Below, piece by piece: positions 60,610 through 64,000 of a DNA stretch of 64,000 nt. The translations under genes were made by a program, and so were the position numbers. The stretch lies in assembly GCA_039698075.1 (NCBI GenBank), contig JBDKTJ010000076.1, forward strand, positions 1-64,000, given 5' to 3'. The notes under the pieces are model-generated. The model was not told the origin of the DNA. It did not search any database and worked only from the letters and a program-made list of their open reading frames with translations. Source of the stretch: JAJFVC01 sp039698075 (GTDB taxonomy: Bacteria; Planctomycetota; Planctomycetia; Pirellulales; Thermoguttaceae). Each line of letters begins with the position of its first letter. Positions within the stretch are counted from its first letter, which is position 1.

Positions 60610-62034
60610 ATGGCTTCTCAACCTACAGCGTCCGAACGGCCGGAATTTGACGAAAATCAAAAGACGGCGATTTTCCGCGCGGCCTGCCAGCGCGTGATCG
60701 CCGCGGTTCGACGGGAGCCTGTCGAGACGGCCCGATCGCAGCTCGGCGAAATCGCCGAAACGCCGGTTTACGGTTCATTTGTTACATTGCGTCGCGATGG
60801 TCGTTTGCGTTCGTGCTGCGGATGCATCGAAGCGTCGATGCCGCTGGGCCGCGCCTTGGACATCGCGGCCGATCGCGCGGCGACCGACGACCCGCGGTTT
60901 CCACCCATCGACCCCGACGAGTTGGATCAACTCCACGTGGACGTGTGGATCCTTTGGGGGCCCCAACCGGTCACCGCGCACGGCGAAGACCGCGTCCAAG
61001 CCGTCACGATTGGCAAACACGGCCTGCTGATTTCCCGCGGCTACGCCCGAGGCTTGTTGTTGCCGGGCGTGGCCGTCGAGCACCACTTGGATGCAAGGGC
61101 TTTTCTGGAACAGGTGTGCTTGAAGGCGGGGCTGCCGACCGACGCTTGGTTGGACGACGACACGCAATTGCTGGTTTTTGAAGGCGATTCGATCGAAGGC
61201 GCCATGGTGTCGGAAGGCCCGGAGGCGAGGCAACCGGTCGTAGCCGGCGGATTCTACCCCAAAAGCCCACGCGACGTGCGGCTGGCCGTCGAACAGATGA
61301 TGGCCGCCGCACCCGCAGCCAAAGCCGAACCGTGGTCCGGCGTTTTGACGCCTCACGCCGGATGGATGTATTCCGGACGTTTGGCGGCCGCCGTGTTTCA
61401 CCGAGTGGCGATTCCCGATCGCGCCATCATTTTTTGCCCGCGACATCGACCGCGGGGTCCGCGTTGGGCCGTCGCACCCTACCGACGCTGGCTCTTCCCG
61501 GGCGGTCAGGTGGCCGCCGACCCGGAATTGGCCGGACGACTTGTTGATGCCGTAACCGGATTAAAACTGGACGCCAGCGCCCATCAGGACGAACACGCCA
61601 TCGAGGTGCAGTTGCCACTGCTGAGTTATCTGGCGCCGTCGGTCCGCGTAACAGGCATGACGATCGGCGGCGGTTCTCTGTCCGAGCTGCTGCAATTCGG
61701 CGATCAGATGGCCGGCGTGCTTGGGGAGTTGCCCGAACGACCTTTGCTGATCGTTTCAAGCGACATGAATCACTTCGCTGACGACGTCGAAACGAGGCGA
61801 CTCGACCGACTCGCCCTCGACGCCATTGAAAGTCTTGACCCAGCTCGCGTCTATGAAACTGTTGAAAAAAACGGCATCAGCATGTGCGGCGCGGCCGGCT
61901 GCATTATTGTCATGGAGACGCTTCGACAACTCGGCTGCCTGACCCGCTGCGAACTAGTCGGCTACGCCACCAGCGCCGAAGCCGGCGGCCCCACGGATCG
62001 GGTCGTTGGCTATGCAGGAATGCTTTTCCGATAG
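60610..62034 (+). CDS. AMMECR1-Memo fusion, AmmeMemoRadiSam system protein A/B
   Basis: 474 residues from ATG 60610 (AGGAGG 7 bases upstream). Residues about 15-190 are the AMMECR1 domain: VYGSFVTLRRDGRLRSCCGC, DPRFPPIDPDELDQLHVDVW, GKHGLLISRGYARGLLLPGV. Residues about 205-474 are the Memo domain, with its metal-type ligands: TPHAGWMYSG, CPRHRPRG, HQDEHAIEVQLPLL, VSSDMNHF and MCGAAGC. The two proteins are separate in most genomes; here the system's three components are reduced to two genes plus the LarA-like partner. Human AMMECR1 and MEMO1 are homologues, but bacterial function is unknown. Confidence 0.93.
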   Translation: MASQPTASERPEFDENQKTAIFRAACQRVIAAVRREPVETARSQLGEIAETPVYGSFVTLRRDGRLRSCCGCIEASMPLGRALDIAADRAATDDPRFPPIDPDELDQLHVDVWILWGPQPVTAHGEDRVQAVTIGKHGLLISRGYARGLLLPGVAVEHHLDARAFLEQVCLKAGLPTDAWLDDDTQLLVFEGDSIEGAMVSEGPEARQPVVAGGFYPKSPRDVRLAVEQMMAAAPAAKAEPWSGVLTPHAGWMYSGRLAAAVFHRVAIPDRAIIFCPRHRPRGPRWAVAPYRRWLFPGGQVAADPELAGRLVDAVTGLKLDASAHQDEHAIEVQLPLLSYLAPSVRVTGMTIGGGSLSELLQFGDQMAGVLGELPERPLLIVSSDMNHFADDVETRRLDRLALDAIESLDPARVYETVEKNGISMCGAAGCIIVMETLRQLGCLTRCELVGYATSAEAGGPTDRVVGYAGMLFR

Positions 62035-62080
62035 AAACAAATCGAAGCCATCTCAACAACACGCACAAAGCCTGAAAAGA

Positions 62081-62779
62081 TCAAGGCGCCGCTTCGGCAG
62101 TCTTTTTGCTCGCCGCAGGGTTCACCTTTTTGTCAGGCGCTGCGTGCTTCACGCCGGCTGTTGGCTTTTTCGCTTCCGTTTTGGATTCCACCGTCGATGG
62201 GTTATCTGCCGGCTTTTCGACCGATGAATCCGTGACCGCAGGAGCAACGATGGACGAGTCCGCCTCGGCGGGTTCCGCCGCAGACGATTCGGCAGCGGGT
62301 TGCTCGGGCGGAGCAATGTCTTGCTGACGAAGAACGCGAGACTCTTCTTGCTGAATCGCCTCATAGCGAGCTTTGCGATACCGATCGATCTCTTTCAATA
62401 CGGCCAGCCGGGCATTCAACCGATAGCGTTCCAACTCAACGCGAGCCGAACCTTGTACGCGCTCAAGCGATTTTGAGATGTTGTAAAACTTGTTGGCATC
62501 CCGACTCTCGAGCGACGCCCCCGTCTGAAAATCTTGTTTCGCTTCCGACTCGCGGCCGAGTTTCAGCATCGCCAACCCGCGGAAATAATACGTCCGCGGA
62601 TCCTGTGAACCGCCCTCGACCGCGGCCGTCAGTTGTTCGTAGGCGCCTGAGTAATCACCGGCGAAGTAGGCATGAACGCCGCCGCCATATTTTTGGCCCA
62701 AAACGCCCTCATCGGCAAACAGCGACGTAGCCCCAAGCAACGCAAAGCTCGCGGCCACCATGACCCTACGGCAAAACAT
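62081..62779 (-). CDS. Exported TPR-like protein with Pro/Ala/Glu-rich tail
   Basis: 232 residues from ATG 62779 (AGAGGAG upstream); the frame is open further upstream but lacks a signal. Signal peptide MFCRRVMVAASFALLGATSLF followed by ADEGVLGQKYGGG. One or two TPR units (GVHAYFAGDYSGAYEQLTAA and YYFRGLAMLKLGRESEAKQD), then a charged coiled helix (VELERYRLNARLAVLKEIDR...), then a disordered tail rich in Ser, Pro, Ala and Glu ending KKVNPAASKKTAEAAP. Envelope protein of unknown role. Confidence 0.78.
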   Translation of the reverse strand: MFCRRVMVAASFALLGATSLFADEGVLGQKYGGGVHAYFAGDYSGAYEQLTAAVEGGSQDPRTYYFRGLAMLKLGRESEAKQDFQTGASLESRDANKFYNISKSLERVQGSARVELERYRLNARLAVLKEIDRYRKARYEAIQQEESRVLRQQDIAPPEQPAAESSAAEPAEADSSIVAPAVTDSSVEKPADNPSTVESKTEAKKPTAGVKHAAPDKKVNPAASKKTAEAAP

Positions 62780-62945
62780 CGTTTCTGCTCTCCTCTGCTC
62801 ATCAACCCGACGAAAACCTGCTCCAGCTTGATGGTAATGAGTTTTTATCCAAAGATCAAGCAAAACCACCGCTTCGCGCCAATTCGCCATTCTTCCGCAC
62901 ATTACCACAGCCAAAGCACCCCACCAACGAGGGAAAACTTCCAAC

Positions 62946-62975
62946 TTGACGCTCGTGGAGTTAGGCAACTATACT
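62946..62975 (+). promoter_or_regulatory. Promoter of the terminal hypothetical gene
   Basis: TTGACG (62946-62951), 18-bp spacer, TATACT (62970-62975), about 75 bp before the ATG at 63054. Confidence 0.7.
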
Positions 62976-63053
62976 AGAGTGGGAGGGCGGCAAAATCTAC
63001 GCGAGCTTCACATCGCCCTTGCCATAAGCGTCCCTGATCCTGAAAGTCCTCTC

Positions 63054-63986
63054 ATGAAACAAGCGATGTCTGTTGCGGGCCGACTCACTGCCTTGACGCT
63101 GTTGATTTGCACGGTTGGACAGGCCGCAGAGCCGGTCGCTTCCACCGACGCCAGGACGTTGTCGGTTAGGTCGCCGTATCGTCAACTGGCTCCGGGCGTA
63201 ATGATTTCGATCGATCCGATGCGAACGTTGGACGAAACCGTTAGCCGACACGACATCGTCGGATTGTTGGCCGTCGACCCGAAGTTCGATTGGGCCAAGG
63301 ACATCGAGTTTCGGCATGACATCTGGGTGCTGCGGTTTCGGTTCAAGCCGATGCGGATGATTTGGGTCGACGTGCCGCAAGCCAGTGGATTTATGCAACG
63401 AAAACTGATCTGGTACATGGTCTATGAGGTGACCAACACCGGCAAAATCATGCATCCTCTGCCGGACGTAAAGCTTCCCTACAAAACCGCCGAACCGCGT
63501 GAACTGTACGAGGTCAAAACGGTCGATCGTCCGATCCGGTTCGCACCCGAGTTTTTGCTCGAAGGTCACCAACACATGAAGGGCGACACAGGTTTCACGA
63601 AGGTGTATCCCGATCGGGTGATTCCCGTGGCCATGGAGCCGATCCGAAAACGAGAAGACGCCAAACGGCAGTTTTTGACCTCGGTGCAGATGTGCCGTGA
63701 GATCGCCGTGGGCGAGAGCTGCTGGGGCATCGCCACGTGGGAGGATCTCGATCCGCGAATCGTTCAGTTTTCGGTGTATGTGTTCGGATTGACGAACGCC
63801 TATCGTTGGAAAGATGAGCCCGGAGAATACAAAGCGGGGGGGGAATCGACGTTGGCAGGCCGAAAAATCTATCGCAAAACCCTGAAACTCAACTTCTGGC
63901 GGCCGGGCGACCCCTATTTGGAGCACGAAGAAGAAATCCGCTTCGGCATCCCTGACGGGGTTGACTACCAGTGGGTTTACCGATAG
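63054..63986 (+). CDS. Exported hypothetical protein (310 aa)
   Basis: From ATG 63054; the promoter overlaps the beginning of the longer frame from 62946, which rules that start out. Signal peptide MKQAMSVAGRLTALTLLICTVGQAAE. The mature part has repeated aromatic strand segments (DIWVLRFRFKPMRMIWVDVP, RKLIWYMVYEVTNTGKIMHP, RQFLTSVQMCREIAVGESCW, PRIVQFSVYVFGLTNAYRW) suggesting a beta-sandwich. Not recognised beyond its resemblance in style to secreted planctomycete proteins. Ends 14 bp before the window edge. Confidence 0.8.
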   Translation: MKQAMSVAGRLTALTLLICTVGQAAEPVASTDARTLSVRSPYRQLAPGVMISIDPMRTLDETVSRHDIVGLLAVDPKFDWAKDIEFRHDIWVLRFRFKPMRMIWVDVPQASGFMQRKLIWYMVYEVTNTGKIMHPLPDVKLPYKTAEPRELYEVKTVDRPIRFAPEFLLEGHQHMKGDTGFTKVYPDRVIPVAMEPIRKREDAKRQFLTSVQMCREIAVGESCWGIATWEDLDPRIVQFSVYVFGLTNAYRWKDEPGEYKAGGESTLAGRKIYRKTLKLNFWRPGDPYLEHEEEIRFGIPDGVDYQWVYR

Positions 63987-64000
63987 AAAGAAGGGTTCGC

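Overview
The window reads as chromosomal DNA of a Planctomycetota bacterium, probably from the Pirellulales side. This is an inference from gene content and style. There is a high-GC, gene-dense background with very large hypothetical proteins. The secreted proteins carry pyrroloquinoline-quinone-like propellers, TPRs or a CHAT-like domain. A dedicated FabZ-FabG-ACP-FabZ-FabF cluster and short hairpin repeats of the GGGTGCCATGCCCACGC type are also present. I cannot fix the genus. There are no rRNA genes, CRISPR arrays, integrases or transposases; the only tRNA is tRNA-Leu(GAG).

Layout. 1-2776: glycolate oxidase operon glcD(partial)-glcE-glcF. 2864-3446: type II toxin-antitoxin pair with its own promoter. 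3455-6884: Ser/Thr kinase, ArfB-type ribosome rescue hydrolase, and a GAF plus SpoIIE-like phosphatase whose metal site looks degenerate. 6937-10031: tRNA-Leu followed by one gene for a fused methyltransferase/PstI-type endonuclease, closed by a 52-bp duplicate of the tRNA 3' half; this looks like a small island integrated at the tRNA. 10087-11328: secreted lactonase-type propeller. 11561-16759 (minus): hydE-hydG-aspA-hydF, the [FeFe]-hydrogenase H-cluster maturases with an aspartase, divergent from a LarA-family gene. 18260-22222: a 1320-residue protein of unknown function. 22504-28764: propeller protein, purH, trpC, mutY, glycosyltransferase 9.

28859-29777: a VapBC-like toxin-antitoxin pair framed by two 103-bp palindromic repeats in inverted orientation, the most element-like unexplained structure here. 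29835-35475: YgiQ radical SAM protein, TPR protein, panB, and a secreted poly-Gln protein. 35476-37749 is AT-richer with weak genes and hairpin repeats, and ends in a strong promoter for gapA. 39286-42945 (minus) is the fatty-acid-type cluster. 43236-46268 is a TPR/CHAT-like exported protein lacking the usual catalytic residues. 46614-48000 is a triple hsp20 operon behind a sigma-54-like site. 47987-58076 is a tripartite RND efflux system with two tandem permeases. 58192-62034 couples a second LarA-family protein to an AmmeMemoRadiSam pair (radical SAM enzyme and AMMECR1-Memo fusion). Two exported hypothetical proteins close the window.

The most promising less-described systems are the palindrome-framed toxin-antitoxin cassette, the LarA-like/AmmeMemoRadiSam operon, the tRNA-targeted single-polypeptide restriction island, and the hyd maturation operon with aspartase and neighbouring LarA homologue. 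All motif, repeat and identity statements were made by eye; no database or alignment was run.
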